From Orrella dioscoreae (GTDB lineage Bacteria; Pseudomonadota; Gammaproteobacteria; Burkholderiales; Burkholderiaceae_B): a stretch of DNA of 64,000 bases. The position numbers were made by a program, and so were the translations under genes. Positions 36,668-45,731 of this stretch are shown here, one piece after another. The stretch is taken from contig NZ_LT907988.1 of assembly GCF_900089455.2 (NCBI RefSeq), forward strand, positions 310,001-374,000. Reading direction: 5' to 3'. Each line of letters begins with the position of its first letter. The stretch's first letter is position 1. The notes under the pieces were generated by a model that was given only the letters and a program-made list of their open reading frames with translations, searched no databases and was not told the DNA's origin.

Positions 36668-36874
36668 TCAGTGCCCGGACAGGTCGCCGGCCTGGGCTTT
36701 GTCGTGCGTGCCGTAGCAGTCGACCACGTTGCGCTGGCGGCGTCCATGCCAGCCACCTCGACCTGTGACGTCCCAGAAGTGCGCACGGCTCACGTCGATG
36801 CGCACGCGCTTGCCATGGCTTTGCGCGGTGTCGAAGGCCGGCCCCTTCGTCGGGCGGGCGATGAGGATCGATGC
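36668..36874 (-). pseudogene. decayed STAS-domain fragment of a SulP-family anion transporter
   Basis: Read on the minus strand, the only protein-like sequence in this 548-base gap is a C-terminal STAS-domain relic. One frame gives GKRVRIDVSRAHFWDVT; after a frameshift near 36765 another gives VEVAGMDAASAT; a second shift near 36728 restores the first frame for VVDCYGTHDKAQAGDLSGH and a stop at 36668. This order matches the end of SulP transporters, where these three pieces are continuous apart from about 15 residues that seem deleted here. The membrane part is absent. The rest of 36548-37095 holds nothing I recognise. Confidence 0.6.
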
Positions 36875-37095
36875 GCCAAGGCGTGCTGGGAAAGTGGTGA
36901 CAACGTCCTACCGATAGGTTGGCACGGCAACCCAGCGCGAGGCGCCGTGCCCCCCTTGCGGCGGCGCGAGTGGACGGATCCCCCCCTCGCGCTTGGAGAG
37001 TCCTCGACACACAGGGAAACAGGATCGCCGTGCCCTTGGCCGTTAGCGTTCAGCTTATAGACAGCTTCGGCACAGCGACAGACAAGGGGACGCGC

Positions 37096-39399
37096 ATGAA
37101 GAATGAACTGAAGTATCGGCCCAGCGACCAGCCCACGGGCGGATGGGGATCGGTGAGGTCCCTGGTCAAGCATTCGACGCGCCAGCGGGCGTATGCCAGC
37201 ATCCCCGCCCTGCTGCGCGAACACAACAAGCCCAAGGGATACATGTGCACCAGCTGTGCCTGGGCCAAGCCGGGCGAGCCGCACACAGCGGAGTTCTGCG
37301 AGAACGGCGCCAAGGCAACCTTCTGGGACCTGACGCCCAAGCGCACCACGCCGGATTTCTTCGCGCGCCACACGGTGACCGAACTGCTGGCGTGGCAGGA
37401 CTTCGACCTGGAGAATGAGGGGCGTCTCACGCATCCGATGCGCTACGACCCGGCCAGCGACAAGTACATTGCAGTGGGCTGGGACGAAGCGTTCGCCGAT
37501 ATCGGCGCCAGGCTCAAGGGCTACGACCCCAAGCGTGTGGTGTTCTATGCCTCGGGGCGCGCGTCGCTGGAAACCTCGTTCATGTACCAGCTGCTGGCGC
37601 GGCTGTACGGCAACAACAACCTGCCCGACAGCTCGAACATGTGCCACGAGACCACCTCGGTCGGCCTGGCGCAAAGCCTGGGCACGCCGGTGGGCACGGT
37701 GCTGCTGGAAGATTTCGAGCAGACCGATTGCATCCTGTCCTTCGGCCAGAACGTGGGCACCAACTCGCCGCGCCTGTTGCATTCGCTGCAGTTGGCCCGT
37801 GAGCGCGACGTGCCCATCGTGGTGTTCAATCCGCTGCGCGAGCGCGGCTGGGAGACCTTCGTCAATCCCCAGCACCCGGGCCAGATGCTGAGCAACTCTC
37901 CCACCCAGATCGCGACGCAGTATCACCAGGTGCGCGCCGGCGGCGATATCGCGGCCATGATGGGCATGGCCAAGACCCTGCTGGCCATGGACGACGCCGC
38001 ACGTGAAACCGGCGGGGCGCGCGTGCTCGACGAAGGCTTCATTGCCCATCACACCACCGGCTTCGCGGAATTCGAAGCCCTGGTGCGCAGGACCGCATGG
38101 CCGGAGATCGAGCGCGAGTCAGGGCTGCCGCGCGCCGCGCTGGAGGCCGCGGGCGATACCTTCGCGCGGGCCCGCTCGGTGATCGCCATCTATGGCATGG
38201 GGCTCACCCAGCATCGCCTGGGCCTGGACAACGTGCAGACGCTGGTGAACCTGCTGCTGATGGGCGGCCACATCGGCCGGCCAGGCTCGGGCATCTGTCC
38301 CGTGCGCGGCCATTCCAACGTGCAGGGTCAGCGCACGGTGGGGATCGCGGAGAAGACCGCGCTCGTGCCGCTGGACGCCATGGGCGAGCGCTATGGATTC
38401 ACGCCGCCGCGCGAGGATGGACTGAATACGGTGGAGGCCTGCGAGGAAGTGGTGGCCGGGCGCATCCAGGCGTTCATCAGCCTGGGCGGCAACTTCATCC
38501 GGGCCATCCCGGATACCACCGTCATGGAGGCGTCATGGCGCAGCATGGACCTGTCGGTGCAGATCGCCACCAAGCTCAATCGCAGCCATCTCATCACCGC
38601 GGGCACGACCTATCTGCTGCCGACGCTGGTGCGGTCGGAAATCGATGAGCAGGCCACGGGGCCGCAGATCGTGACCATGGAAGATTCCACGACCTGCATC
38701 CATGCCTCGCGCGGCAAGCACGCGCCCGCCAGCGCGAACCTGCTGTCCGAGCCGCGCATCGTGGCGGAATTGGCCAAGGCCGCGCTGCCGCCCAATCCCA
38801 AGGTGCCCTGGGGCGCATGGGCGGACGACTATGCGCGGGTGCGGGATGAGATCGCGTCCCTCTTTCCCAGGGACTTCCACGACTTCAACGCGCGCCTTGA
38901 CGTGCCGGGCGGCTTTCCGCGCGACGTGGCGGCGCGCCGGCGCGAGTGGGAAACCGACAGTGGCAAGGCGCACTTCCTGTTGCCGCAGGCGCTGTCGTCC
39001 AGCTTCGACGATGGTCGGGACCCGAACGTTCTGCGCCTGGTCACGCTGCGCTCGAACGACCAGTTCAACACCACGGTGTATGGCTACGACGACCGGCTGC
39101 GCGGCATCCACGATTCACGGATGATCATCATGATGAATCGCCAGGACCGCGAGCGCCTGGGCATTCCCGAGCACGGCGACGCGCGGCTGACGACGGCGGT
39201 GGACGACGGGGTGTTGCGCACCCTGGGCGGCTTGCGGGTCATCGACTATGACCTGCCGGCCGGCACCTGCGCGGCCTACTACCCCGAGTGCAACGGCCTC
39301 ATCCCGCTGTGGCAGTACGCCGAGCAGAGCAAGACCCCCGCGGCGAAGTCGGTGCCGGTACGCGCCGGCCCGGATCGCGCCCCAGGGAGCGGCGGATGA
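37096..39399 (+). CDS. FdhF/YdeP family molybdopterin oxidoreductase
   Basis: A 767-residue molybdenum enzyme of the YdeP (formate-dehydrogenase-like alpha) family. Near the N-terminus YMCTSCAWAKPGEPHTAEFC supplies the clustered Cys residues of the family. The molybdopterin-binding region includes FYASGRASLETSFMYQLLAR, NMCHETTS and LSFGQNVGTNSPR, and the C-terminal dinucleotide-binding domain begins near LRLVTLRSNDQFNTTVYGYD. The physiological reaction of YdeP proteins is not settled; formate oxidation is suggested by the formate-channel gene that overlaps its stop. The start at 37096 was chosen for AGGGGA upstream and for agreement with YdeP length. Confidence 0.9.
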   Translation: MKNELKYRPSDQPTGGWGSVRSLVKHSTRQRAYASIPALLREHNKPKGYMCTSCAWAKPGEPHTAEFCENGAKATFWDLTPKRTTPDFFARHTVTELLAWQDFDLENEGRLTHPMRYDPASDKYIAVGWDEAFADIGARLKGYDPKRVVFYASGRASLETSFMYQLLARLYGNNNLPDSSNMCHETTSVGLAQSLGTPVGTVLLEDFEQTDCILSFGQNVGTNSPRLLHSLQLARERDVPIVVFNPLRERGWETFVNPQHPGQMLSNSPTQIATQYHQVRAGGDIAAMMGMAKTLLAMDDAARETGGARVLDEGFIAHHTTGFAEFEALVRRTAWPEIERESGLPRAALEAAGDTFARARSVIAIYGMGLTQHRLGLDNVQTLVNLLLMGGHIGRPGSGICPVRGHSNVQGQRTVGIAEKTALVPLDAMGERYGFTPPREDGLNTVEACEEVVAGRIQAFISLGGNFIRAIPDTTVMEASWRSMDLSVQIATKLNRSHLITAGTTYLLPTLVRSEIDEQATGPQIVTMEDSTTCIHASRGKHAPASANLLSEPRIVAELAKAALPPNPKVPWGAWADDYARVRDEIASLFPRDFHDFNARLDVPGGFPRDVAARRREWETDSGKAHFLLPQALSSSFDDGRDPNVLRLVTLRSNDQFNTTVYGYDDRLRGIHDSRMIIMMNRQDRERLGIPEHGDARLTTAVDDGVLRTLGGLRVIDYDLPAGTCAAYYPECNGLIPLWQYAEQSKTPAAKSVPVRAGPDRAPGSGG

Positions 39400-40199
39400 G
39401 CCAGGACACCTCCTTGCCGTCACCGCCCGCCTTGCTCGAAGAGGTGTTCGACGGGCTGGCAGGCAAGGCCGCGTTGCCGCCGCGCGTGCTCGTCATGCTG
39501 GGCATGTTGGCGGGCGCCTATATCGGCCTGGGGGGCCTTTTCTCGACCGTCGCCCTGGCGGGTGCGGAGGCGTTGCCCCACGGGCTGGGCCAGGTGCTGG
39601 CGGGGGCCGTTTTCTCCCTGGGGCTCGCCCTGGTGATCCTTGCGGGCGCCGAACTCTTCACTGGCAACATGTTGTTCGCCGGGCCCGTGGCGGCGGGACG
39701 GATTCGACTGGGGCAGGCGGCCCGCGCGCTGGGCATCGTCTATGCGGCCAATCTGCTGGGTTCGGTGGCCCTGGCGGCGATGGCGATGGGAGCCGGCCTG
39801 CATGAGGCGGGCGAAGGCTCGGTCGGGCGCGCGGCGCTGGCGTTGGGCGGGAACAAGGTCGGCAACGGCTTCTTGGCCACTTTCGCCAGCGGCGTGCTGG
39901 CCAACATGCTGGTGTGCCTGGCCGTCTGGCTGGCTGCCGCGGGCCGCACCGTCACGCAGAAGATAGCCGGCCTGATGCTGCCCGTCGCGGCGTTTGTCGC
40001 GGCCGGGCTGGAGCACTCCGTCGCCAATATGTACCTGCTGCCCTACGCGTGGATGGTGCAGGCCGCGAGCGGCGACGCGGGGCCGATGAGCCTGCCCGCG
40101 ATCCTGGGCAACCTGGGGCCGGCAACGGCGGGCAACATGGTGGGTGGCGCGCTGGTGGCGCTCGTCTACTGGGCGGCCTACGGGCGGCAGGCGGGGTAG
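39396..40199 (+). CDS. formate/nitrite transporter (FNT) family channel
   Basis: A 267-residue six-helix channel of the FocA/NirC family, which passes formate, nitrite or related anions as a pentamer. Family features are the N-terminal AYIGLGGLFS segment, the LAGAELFTGNM loop, and the central pore His in AGLEHSVANMYLLPYAW. The ATG overlaps the stop of the YdeP-type gene, so channel and oxidoreductase are translationally coupled, pointing to formate as the shared substrate. Confidence 0.92.
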   Translation: MSQDTSLPSPPALLEEVFDGLAGKAALPPRVLVMLGMLAGAYIGLGGLFSTVALAGAEALPHGLGQVLAGAVFSLGLALVILAGAELFTGNMLFAGPVAAGRIRLGQAARALGIVYAANLLGSVALAAMAMGAGLHEAGEGSVGRAALALGGNKVGNGFLATFASGVLANMLVCLAVWLAAAGRTVTQKIAGLMLPVAAFVAAGLEHSVANMYLLPYAWMVQAASGDAGPMSLPAILGNLGPATAGNMVGGALVALVYWAAYGRQAG

Positions 40200-40240
40200 G
40201 GCCGTCCAGGGCCCACTTCCCCGGAGCTGGCCGCGGCCGA

Positions 40241-41164
40241 TCAGTGGCTCGCGCCGGAGGACAGCGGCAGGCCCGCGACGTCGAGCCGCGCGCGCAGGAT
40301 CTGCCCATGCGTGGCGTTGGTCACATACAGGTCGCGGCCATCGGCGCCGCCAAACGCCAGGTTGGTCGTGGAGCATCCCTCGGGTCCGCGCAGGACCTGC
40401 ACCGGCTCTGCCCGGTGATTCAACACCCACACGTAGCCCAGTCCGGGATTGGCGACCAGCAGGCGGCCCTGCTGGTCCACCGCCAGGCCATCGGGACCGC
40501 TCGCGCCATGGGACGTGAAGAACTGGCTGACCTTGGCGACGCTGCCGTCCGGCAGCAGCGGCACGCGCCAGACGCAGTTGCCGCGCGTCACTGCCAGGTA
40601 CAGCACGCGTTCATCCGGAGACAAGGCCACGCCGTTGGGACTGGGGACGTTGGCCAGCAACAGGTCCAGTTGCCCGCTCGGCCTCAGTCGGTAAAGGCGT
40701 CCGGAAGGGTCATGCAGGCCGCTTTGCCCCTGGTCGGTGAAGTAGAGGTTGCCCGCGGTGTCGAACACCAGGTCGTTCACGCCCTTGAAGCGTTCGCTGT
40801 TGCGGCGTGCCAGGAATGCAGCGACCTTGCCGGAGGCGATGTCCAGCTGCATCAGTCCGTTCTTGTAGTCGGTGATGAGCAGGGTGCCGCTGTCCAGGAA
40901 TTTCATGCCATTGGGTTCGCCGTCGTACTCGGCGACCAGCGTCCATTCGCCTGCGGGATCGATGCGGAAGATGCGGCCCCAGGGAATGTCCGTGACGTAC
41001 AGGTTGCCCGCGCGGTCGAAGACAGGGCCTTCCAGGAAGGAGTCCGTGAGGGCGCCGCCACGATTGGCGTCGGCCCAGTCGCTGCGGGCGTGCCGGCGGA
41101 AAGCCTCGGGCAGGGACGTGAACAGTGCGAGATCGCTGACGAGGGGAGCGTTGAGCAGGAACAT
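40241..41164 (-). CDS. SMP-30/gluconolactonase/LRE family protein
   Basis: A 307-residue six-bladed beta-propeller hydrolase family member. Visible landmarks are EGPVFDRAGNLYVTDIPWGRIF with the metal-binding Glu, the mid-propeller FKGVNDLVFDTAGNLYFTD with conserved Asn-Asp, SPNGVALSPDE, and GPDGLAVDQQGRLLVAN with the catalytic-type Asp. Such proteins open sugar or other lactones. It follows the Bug gene at 41230 by about 65 bases in the same direction, so lactone opening of an imported compound is plausible. Confidence 0.87.
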   Translation of the reverse strand: MFLLNAPLVSDLALFTSLPEAFRRHARSDWADANRGGALTDSFLEGPVFDRAGNLYVTDIPWGRIFRIDPAGEWTLVAEYDGEPNGMKFLDSGTLLITDYKNGLMQLDIASGKVAAFLARRNSERFKGVNDLVFDTAGNLYFTDQGQSGLHDPSGRLYRLRPSGQLDLLLANVPSPNGVALSPDERVLYLAVTRGNCVWRVPLLPDGSVAKVSQFFTSHGASGPDGLAVDQQGRLLVANPGLGYVWVLNHRAEPVQVLRGPEGCSTTNLAFGGADGRDLYVTNATHGQILRARLDVAGLPLSSGASH

Positions 41165-41229
41165 GCGGGAAACCGTGTTGACAAACCGGACGGGAATGCC
41201 GCCATGGCGCCATGGCGGCGGGGCATCGT

Positions 41230-42195
41230 TCAATCCAGGCTGATCCTGCCTGCCTCGATGACCTCTGCCCACTTGGCGCTTTCCTTCCGCAGGAAGGCTG
41301 AGAAGTCGGCGGGGGTGGAGCCTGCCGGCTGCGCCCCCAGGTCCGACAGGCGCTGCTTGACCTCCGCCTCATCCAGCACCTGCACCAGCACGGCGTGCAG
41401 CTTGGCGCTCACGGCCTCGGGCGTGCCCTTGGGCAGGAACAGGCCGTTCCATTCATAGGCTTCGTAGCCCGGCACGCCCGATTCCGCCACGGTGGGAACG
41501 TCGGGCAGGCGCCCGGACCGTTGCGCAGAGGACACCGCCAGCGCGCGCAGCTTGCCGGTGGAGACCAGCGGATAGGCCGCGGCCACGGTGCTGAACATGA
41601 AGTCCACCTGGCCGCCCATCACGTCGACGATGGCAGGGCCACCGCTCTTGTAGGGGATGTGGACCATGTCCAGGCCCAGCTGCTGGCGGAACAGTTCGGC
41701 AGCCAGGCGTTGCACGGTGCCGCTGCCGCCGGAGGCGAAATTGATCGTGCCGGGCTTGGTCTTGGCCGCTTCCACCAGCGACGTCACGTCCTTGAAGGGC
41801 GAGTCGGGCTTGACGATCAGCGTGTTGGGCTGCAGCAGCACGAGCGACAGCGGTTGCAGGGCGTCCGCGGCGAAGGGCATCTTGGCGAACAGTTGCGGGT
41901 TGATGGAGTAGGGCGTGGCGTCGTACAGGACGGTGTAGCCATCGGCCGGCGCGCGCGCCACGAAATTGGCGCCGATGGTGCCGCTGGCGCCAGGCTTGTT
42001 CTCGACGACGATGCTCGTGCCCAGTTTGTCGGCCATGCGATTGGCGAGCAGGCGGGCGACGGTGTCGGAGGCGCCGCCAGGCGCGTAGGGCACGACGATG
42101 GTGATGGCCCGTTCCGGGAATGCAGCGTGGGCGGCTGTACCCACCAGGGAAAGGGCGGCAAGGCACATCGCCGCGATGGCGTTGCGAGGGGTCAT
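41230..42195 (-). CDS. Bug-family tripartite tricarboxylate transporter receptor
   Basis: A 321-residue periplasmic receptor with a signal peptide (about residues 1-24, ending TAAHA) and the Bug signatures AITIVVPYAPGGASDTVAR, VVENKPGASGTIGANF and PADGYTVLY, followed by the domain-2 segment VHIPYKSGGPAIVDVMGGQV. It lies between the SMP-30 gene and the hydroxyacid dehydrogenase gene in one minus-strand run. Ligand unknown; no TctA/TctB genes are present. Confidence 0.93.
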   Translation of the reverse strand: MTPRNAIAAMCLAALSLVGTAAHAAFPERAITIVVPYAPGGASDTVARLLANRMADKLGTSIVVENKPGASGTIGANFVARAPADGYTVLYDATPYSINPQLFAKMPFAADALQPLSLVLLQPNTLIVKPDSPFKDVTSLVEAAKTKPGTINFASGGSGTVQRLAAELFRQQLGLDMVHIPYKSGGPAIVDVMGGQVDFMFSTVAAAYPLVSTGKLRALAVSSAQRSGRLPDVPTVAESGVPGYEAYEWNGLFLPKGTPEAVSAKLHAVLVQVLDEAEVKQRLSDLGAQPAGSTPADFSAFLRKESAKWAEVIEAGRISLD

Positions 42196-42240
42196 GGGGT
42201 TGTCTCCGGTTATTGGAATGATGACTGCGGTGGCGCTGTG

Positions 42241-43179
42241 TCAGAGGGGCTGGGCGTGGCCTTTGCGAGACAGCACGTCCAGGACGTTGCGCACGGCGGT
42301 GACGCCCATGTTCACATAGGCGTCGCTCGTGACGCCGCCGATGTGCGGGCTGAGGATGAAACCCGGCTGGTGCTGGAAGGGATGGCCTGCCGTCATGGGT
42401 TCGACGGCGAAGCTGTCCAGGCCCGCGGCGCGCACCTGTCCGCTGCGCACCGCCGCCAGCAGCGCGGCTTCGTCGATGAGGCCGCCGCGGGCCGTGTTGA
42501 CCACGATGACGCCGGGTTTGCAGCGTGCCAGCGTGGCGGCGTTGATGAGGCCGCGGTTGTCGTCGGTCAGCGGGCAGTGCAGCGAGATGGCGTCGGCGTC
42601 CCGCCAGAGCGTGTCCAGGTCCACGGCGCGCACATGGGCGGGCAGGTCGCGTGTGTAGGGGTCGTGGCCGATCACCTGCACATCCAGCGCGTGGGCCATC
42701 TTGGCAAAGCGCAGGCCGATGGCGCCCAGGCCGATGAGCCCGACGGTGCGGCCCTGCAGCTCCAGGCTCTTGTGCGTGGCCTTGTCCCAGTGGCCGTCAT
42801 GCATGCGGCCATCCAGCCGCGGCACTGACTTGGCGCAGGCCAGCAGCAGCGCCAGTGCCTGTTCGGCCACGGCGGCCGCATTCACGCCGACGGCGGCCAC
42901 CACCGCGACCCCATGCGCCTGGGCGGCTGCCTTGTCGATGGTGTCGGTGCCGCTGCCGTGCTTGGATATCACCTTCAGCGACGGCGCGGCCTCGATGGCG
43001 GCGCGCGACACGCCGCTGTAGCGGACGATGATGGCGACAGGGTCGTGCTGCCTGCAGAGGCCGACGATGTCGGCCTCTGCCGGTGTCTTGCCGGCGTACA
43101 CCACGTCGTAGCCGTCCAGCAGCGCCACGGCCTGGAGCGCCAGGTCGGCAGCCGTGACGAGGATGGTGCCGCGTGTCAC
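42241..43179 (-). CDS. D-2-hydroxyacid dehydrogenase family protein
   Basis: A 312-residue dehydrogenase of the phosphoglycerate/hydroxyacid type. The cofactor motif is GLIGLGAIGLRFAKMA with the following strand ending in GHDP, where Asp favours NAD; the catalytic residues are Arg in TARGGLID, Glu in SFAVEPM, and His in SPHIGG. The start is GTG at 43179, which overlaps the stop of the upstream RraA gene by four bases and follows GGAAGGAG. Translational coupling to RraA suggests it acts on an aldolase product such as a 2-oxoacid or glyoxylate. Confidence 0.92.
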   Translation of the reverse strand: MTRGTILVTAADLALQAVALLDGYDVVYAGKTPAEADIVGLCRQHDPVAIIVRYSGVSRAAIEAAPSLKVISKHGSGTDTIDKAAAQAHGVAVVAAVGVNAAAVAEQALALLLACAKSVPRLDGRMHDGHWDKATHKSLELQGRTVGLIGLGAIGLRFAKMAHALDVQVIGHDPYTRDLPAHVRAVDLDTLWRDADAISLHCPLTDDNRGLINAATLARCKPGVIVVNTARGGLIDEAALLAAVRSGQVRAAGLDSFAVEPMTAGHPFQHQPGFILSPHIGGVTSDAYVNMGVTAVRNVLDVLSRKGHAQPL

Positions 43180-43862
43180 AGCGACTCTCCTTCCTTCAGG
43201 ACGCCGGCCGCCCGCAGGGCCGCGGGCAGCCATGTCGACGCGGTGTCGCCGCGCGCGATGGCTTCCAGGCGGGCGGCCTCGTCGGCCACTTTCTTCTGCG
43301 CCAGCGCCATCATGGCGGGCGCCTTGGCGCGTTCCACGACGACCACGCCGTCCGCGTCACCGACGATGAGGTCGCCCGGTTGCACGGCGACACCGCCCAC
43401 GGAGACGGGGTGGTTGATGCGGCCCGGCACGAACTTGGTGGGACCGGCGGGGTTGAAGCCTGCGCTGAAGACCGGGAAGCCCAGGTCCAGGATTTCCAGC
43501 TTGTCGCGGATGGCGCCGTCGATGACGACCCCGCCCAGGCCGAGCTTCTTGCAGGCGCTCAGCATCAGCGTGCCCATCAGCGCCGCGGTCTGGTCGCCCT
43601 TGCCGTCGACGATGATGATGTCGCCCGGCTTGGCCATGGCGATGGCGGCGTGGATCATCAGGTTGTCGCCAGGGCGGACCTCGACGGTGAAGGCCGGGCC
43701 GGCCAGCGCCATGCGTTCATGCACGGGCGCCACGCGGGCGTGCAGCGTGCCGCGGCGGCCGGCGACGTCGGCCAGGATGGCAGCCTGGAATCCGGCTGCC
43801 TGCTTGACGACTTCGGGGCTGACGCGGTCGAAGTCACGGATGATGTCGGGAAGTTGGTTCAT
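43176..43862 (-). CDS. RraA-like aldolase/decarboxylase family protein
   Basis: A 228-residue relative of the RraA-like gene at 25197. It keeps GGVVIDGAIRDK with the catalytic Arg-Asp, VRPGDNLMIHAAIAMAKPGD and the KGDQT loop. The family includes 4-hydroxy-4-methyl-2-oxoglutarate and 4-carboxy-4-hydroxy-2-oxoadipate aldolases, which release pyruvate, and oxaloacetate decarboxylases. It is followed, with a four-base overlap, by a hydroxyacid dehydrogenase and preceded by a Bug receptor, giving a three-gene unit. Confidence 0.88.
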   Translation of the reverse strand: MNQLPDIIRDFDRVSPEVVKQAAGFQAAILADVAGRRGTLHARVAPVHERMALAGPAFTVEVRPGDNLMIHAAIAMAKPGDIIIVDGKGDQTAALMGTLMLSACKKLGLGGVVIDGAIRDKLEILDLGFPVFSAGFNPAGPTKFVPGRINHPVSVGGVAVQPGDLIVGDADGVVVVERAKAPAMMALAQKKVADEAARLEAIARGDTASTWLPAALRAAGVLKEGESL

Positions 43863-43896
43863 GATGGGTCTGCGAGGGAAGAATGAAGTGGGTGCA

Positions 43897-44868
43897 TCAG
43901 TCGGCGCGCGCGCCCGATTCCTGCACGATGCGTTCCCAGCGCGTCCTTTCCTTGCGGATCAGCTCACTGAATGCCTGCGGCGAACTGGTCAGCACGGCGG
44001 CGCCCTGGGTCTGGTAATGCTGTTGCGTGGCGGGATCCTTCACCGCCTTGGCGAAGGCCGCGTTCAGGGCCTGCACCACGTCTGGCGGCAGTCCCGCGGG
44101 GCCGGCCAGGCCGAACCAGGTGACGGCCTCGAAGCCCGGCACGCCGGACTCGGCGAAGGTGGGGACGTCGGGCAGGTCGGCGGTACGCGCGCGCGAGGTC
44201 ACGGCCAGCGCGCGCATCTTGCCGTTGCGGATGTGGCCGATCAGCGTCGGCACCGAGGACATGTACATCTGGATCGCGCCGCCGATCAGGTCGTTCGCGC
44301 CTTGCGATGCGCCCTTGTAGGGGATGTGCGTCAACTGGATGCCGGCGGCCTTCTGGAACTGTTCGGTGGCCAGGTGCGAGACCGTGCCGTTGCCGGAACT
44401 GGCGTAGTTCAGGACGCCGGGTTGGCGCCTGGCGTCGGCCACCATGTCGGCCAGCGTCCTGTAGGGGGAGTTGGCCGCCACGGCCAGCACCAGCGGCGCA
44501 TCGGCGATGAGGCCGATGGGCGTCAGGTCCTTCTGCGGGTCATAGGGGAGGTTGGGGTAGAGGCTGGGGTTGATCGACAGGTTGCTGGTCTGGCCCAGCA
44601 CCAGCGTATAGCCATCGGCCGGGGCCTTGGCCACCATGTCGACGCCCAGGTTGCCGCCCGCGCCGGGACGGTTCTCGGTGACGATGCGCCAGCCGGTATC
44701 GCTGGCCACCTTGTTGGCGGCCGCGCGCGCCAGCGCATCGGTGCCGCCGCCGGGTGGGAAGGGCACGATGAGGCGGATGGGTTTTTCGGGATACGCGGCC
44801 TGGGTAGCCAGGGGCAGGGCGGAGCAGGCCAGGGCCAGGCCCACGAGCGCGACGCGCAAGGTCTTCAT
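43897..44868 (-). CDS. Bug-family tripartite tricarboxylate transporter receptor
   Basis: A 323-residue periplasmic receptor with a signal peptide (about residues 1-25, ending ATQAA) and the Bug signatures PIRLIVPFPPGGGTDALAR, VTENRPGAGGNLGVDM and PADGYTLVLG. It is the first gene of the minus-strand run leading to RraA and the hydroxyacid dehydrogenase, and is divergent from the IclR regulator gene. It probably delivers the substrate or a precursor for that unit. Confidence 0.93.
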   Translation of the reverse strand: MKTLRVALVGLALACSALPLATQAAYPEKPIRLIVPFPPGGGTDALARAAANKVASDTGWRIVTENRPGAGGNLGVDMVAKAPADGYTLVLGQTSNLSINPSLYPNLPYDPQKDLTPIGLIADAPLVLAVAANSPYRTLADMVADARRQPGVLNYASSGNGTVSHLATEQFQKAAGIQLTHIPYKGASQGANDLIGGAIQMYMSSVPTLIGHIRNGKMRALAVTSRARTADLPDVPTFAESGVPGFEAVTWFGLAGPAGLPPDVVQALNAAFAKAVKDPATQQHYQTQGAAVLTSSPQAFSELIRKERTRWERIVQESGARAD

Positions 44869-44912
44869 TGCAGTCTCCGATCTTGTTTTGGTGTGACTGC
44901 ATTCTCAGCGTA

Positions 44913-44951
44913 TGTTCCGCTCTGTACAATAGCGTTTCGCACAGCAGAACA
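44913..44951. promoter_or_regulatory. inverted repeat between the Bug and IclR genes, candidate operator
   Basis: TGTTCCGCTCTGT (44913-44925) is partly mirrored by ACAGCAGAACA (44941-44951). The dyad lies directly before the IclR gene and upstream of the divergent Bug gene, and overlaps a TACAAT -10-like element (44925-44930). IclR proteins commonly repress their own gene and activate a divergent operon from such sites. Confidence 0.5.
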
Positions 44952-45715
44952 TGTTCCATGCCATGAACGATATTGCGCAAGACGATCCCGCCGCCGACGC
45001 GGGCGAGGGCGTCACTGCCGTCCGCCGCGCCATGCGCATCCTCCAGGCCTTCGGGGTGCAGGACGCCCACCTGTCGCTGGCTGAGCTCAGCCGGCGCACG
45101 GGCTATCACCGTTCCACCGTGTTGCGCCTGGCGCGCACGCTGGCCATGGACGACTATCTGGCCCAGCGCGCCGACGGCACCTGGCGGCTGGCGCGCGCCG
45201 CGGGCTGGCTGGGCGCGTGTTACCAGGCCACCTTCAACGTGCATGACGTGGTCGAGCCGCTGCTGCGCGAGCTCAGCCTGGCGACCGGGGAAAGCGCGAC
45301 CTTCTATGTGCGCGAAGGGAACCAGCGCATCTGCGTGGTGCGGGTGGAGGGCCCGAAGGCCATCCGCCATCACGTGCGGCTGGGGGCCGGGCTACCGTTG
45401 GACCGCGGCAGTCCGGGGCGGGTCATTCTGGCGTTCTCGGGCGAGCCAGGGGAGCCGTACGAATCCATTCGGCGCGCGGGCTACATGATGTCGCTCGGGG
45501 AGCGGGATGCCGAGGTGTCGAGCATCTCCGCGCCTGTCTATGGCATGAACTGGGCGCTGTTCGGCGCCATCTGCATTTCGGGCCCGATCTCGCGTCTGAG
45601 CGAGGCGGTGCTGACGCAGCACAGGGAAGTGGTGCTGTCGGTGGCGGGGAAGTTGTCGCGGGCGATGATGGGTGGGCGGCAGGGCGGGGCATCTGCCCGG
45701 CCGATGTCGCCGTAG
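44951..45715 (+). CDS. IclR family transcriptional regulator
   Basis: A 254-residue regulator with an N-terminal winged helix-turn-helix (about residues 17-80; VRRAMRILQAFG and SLAELSRRTGYHRSTVLRLA) and a C-terminal IclR effector domain ending with SVAGKLSRAM. It is divergent from the Bug-RraA-dehydrogenase run and most likely controls it. The first ATG at 44951 lies within a candidate operator; ATG 44963 (MNDIAQ) is an equally good start. Confidence 0.93.
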   Translation: MFHAMNDIAQDDPAADAGEGVTAVRRAMRILQAFGVQDAHLSLAELSRRTGYHRSTVLRLARTLAMDDYLAQRADGTWRLARAAGWLGACYQATFNVHDVVEPLLRELSLATGESATFYVREGNQRICVVRVEGPKAIRHHVRLGAGLPLDRGSPGRVILAFSGEPGEPYESIRRAGYMMSLGERDAEVSSISAPVYGMNWALFGAICISGPISRLSEAVLTQHREVVLSVAGKLSRAMMGGRQGGASARPMSP

Positions 45716-45731
45716 CGCCCGGACCGCCGCT

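Noticed and set aside
36671-37060. 129-codon plus-strand open frame in the gap before the YdeP-type gene
   Set aside because: It is antisense to the STAS relic and has no ribosome site or family resemblance.
36919-37095. Upstream start for the YdeP-type gene
   Set aside because: The added 59 residues are not protein-like; ATG 37096 has a ribosome site and yields the family length.
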